Made by a program: the position numbers and the translations under genes. The notes under the pieces were generated by a model. It ran no database searches and was not told the DNA's origin. It was given only the letters and a program-made list of their open reading frames with translations. 41,765 bases of DNA from Candidatus Tabaqchalia intestinavium (GTDB lineage Bacteria > Bacillota > Clostridia > Oscillospirales > CAJFTT01): assembly GCA_904420005.1 (NCBI GenBank), contig CAJFTT010000044.1, forward strand, positions 1 through 41,765. The letters run 5' to 3'. Below, piece by piece: positions 41,454 through 41,765 of this stretch. Numbering within the stretch: position 1 is the first letter of the stretch; the number at the start of each line of letters is the position of its first letter.

Positions 41454-41498
41454 CAAAGGGCATTCCCGGGTGTCCTTTGACAAAAAGGAGGCCATCCG

Positions 41499-41765
41499 AT
41501 TATTGTGAATGAGAAATTAAAAGAAAAAATCAAGGAATCTCTGTCCAGCGTCCTGCCCATCACCATCATCGTGCTGTTATTGAGCATTACCTTCGTGCCG
41601 ATGGAGATCGGCACGGTCGTCCTGTTTCTCACCGGGGCGGTTCTGCTGATCGTCGGGATGGGCTTTTTCCAGCTCGGCGCAGAGATGGCCATGACGCCGC
41701 TGGGCCAGGGGGTCGGCGGCCGGCTGATCAAGTCCAAGCGCATCCTTCTGATCGTGCTGGTCAGC
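41499..41765 (+). CDS. DUF1538 membrane protein, N-terminal part (cut by window end)
   Basis: The frame is open to the end of the window (89 codons). A basic start (NEKLKEKIKESLSSVLP) leads into helix 1 (ITIIVLLLSITFV) and helix 2 (GTVVLFLTGAVLLIVGMGFF), then the conserved QLGAEMAMTPLGQGVGG motif of DUF1538, a family of putative transporters. There is no in-frame ATG. An ATT at 41499 has the right 7-nt spacing from AAGGAGG; a GTG at 41505 is the conventional alternative with 13-nt spacing. Confidence 0.8.
   Translation, partial: MIVNEKLKEKIKESLSSVLPITIIVLLLSITFVPMEIGTVVLFLTGAVLLIVGMGFFQLGAEMAMTPLGQGVGGRLIKSKRILLIVLVS

Noticed and set aside
1-41765. tRNA or rRNA genes
   Set aside because: I looked for GGTTCGAATCC-type T-arms and conserved rRNA motifs on both strands and saw none.

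Overview
The window is a GC-rich chromosomal segment from a spore-forming, Gram-positive bacterium, most likely a high-GC member of the Clostridia. The evidence is a complete spoIIAA-spoIIAB-sigF operon, a T-box leader in front of thrS, a yybP-ykoY riboswitch in front of a cation P-type ATPase, a cluster of Firmicutes-type surface and DUF975 proteins, and consistent AAGGAGG-like ribosome binding sites. Genus cannot be told from what is here. No tRNA, rRNA, transposase, integrase or cas gene was recognised.

Layout. 1-3130: manganese-type riboswitch and Ca2+/Mn2+ ATPase. 3604-6894 (+): zinc-ribbon/DUF2007 protein, sugar isomerase-like TIM barrel, leuD and leuB without an adjacent leuC. 6998-7888: DUF975 membrane protein, closed by two hairpins. 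8227-8680: eight degenerate, ~61-bp-spaced repeats that look like a dead type I-E CRISPR array. 8853-10427 (-): sporulation sigma-F module. 10986-12089 (-): Gfo/Idh/MocA oxidoreductase. 12278-14079: a divergent regulatory island (ImmA-like peptidase and XRE regulator on minus; small coiled-coil protein and sigma-region-4 protein on plus) with two copies of an ACACAAAATGTGT-like operator. 14267-14850: second field of repeats. 15627-16637 (-): LCP-like membrane protein. 17216-19490 (-): thrS with its T-box. 19529-20917 (-): MATE exporter. 21224-22231 (-): membrane-anchored phosphodiester glycosidase. 22602-24176 (+): XRE helix-turn-helix fused to an ADP-ribosylglycohydrolase. 24479-27076 (-): large glycoside hydrolase. 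27631-30037 (-): serC-serA serine pathway operon. 30320-31594 (+): galactokinase. 32365-33327 (+): orphan membrane protein bracketed by two near-identical hairpins. 33683-35200 (-): secreted wall-anchored beta-helix protein. 35780-39674 (+): two related small secreted proteins, each with its own copy of the same promoter and palindrome, followed by a two-permease/one-ATPase FtsX-type ABC transporter. 40275-40694 (-): DUF296 protein. 41022-end (+): MarR regulator and the start of a DUF1538 membrane protein.

Most genes are housekeeping or stand-alone. The stretches most likely to hold something undescribed are (1) the secreted-peptide/ABC locus at 35.8-39.7 kb, where an AT-rich gene seems to have displaced the 3' half of a GC-adapted homologue under a duplicated promoter-operator; (2) the HTH-ADP-ribosylglycohydrolase fusion; (3) the periodic degenerate repeat fields in several intergenic regions; and (4) the XRE/ImmA/sigma-like island. 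All functional statements rest on motif recognition by eye; no database search was possible.
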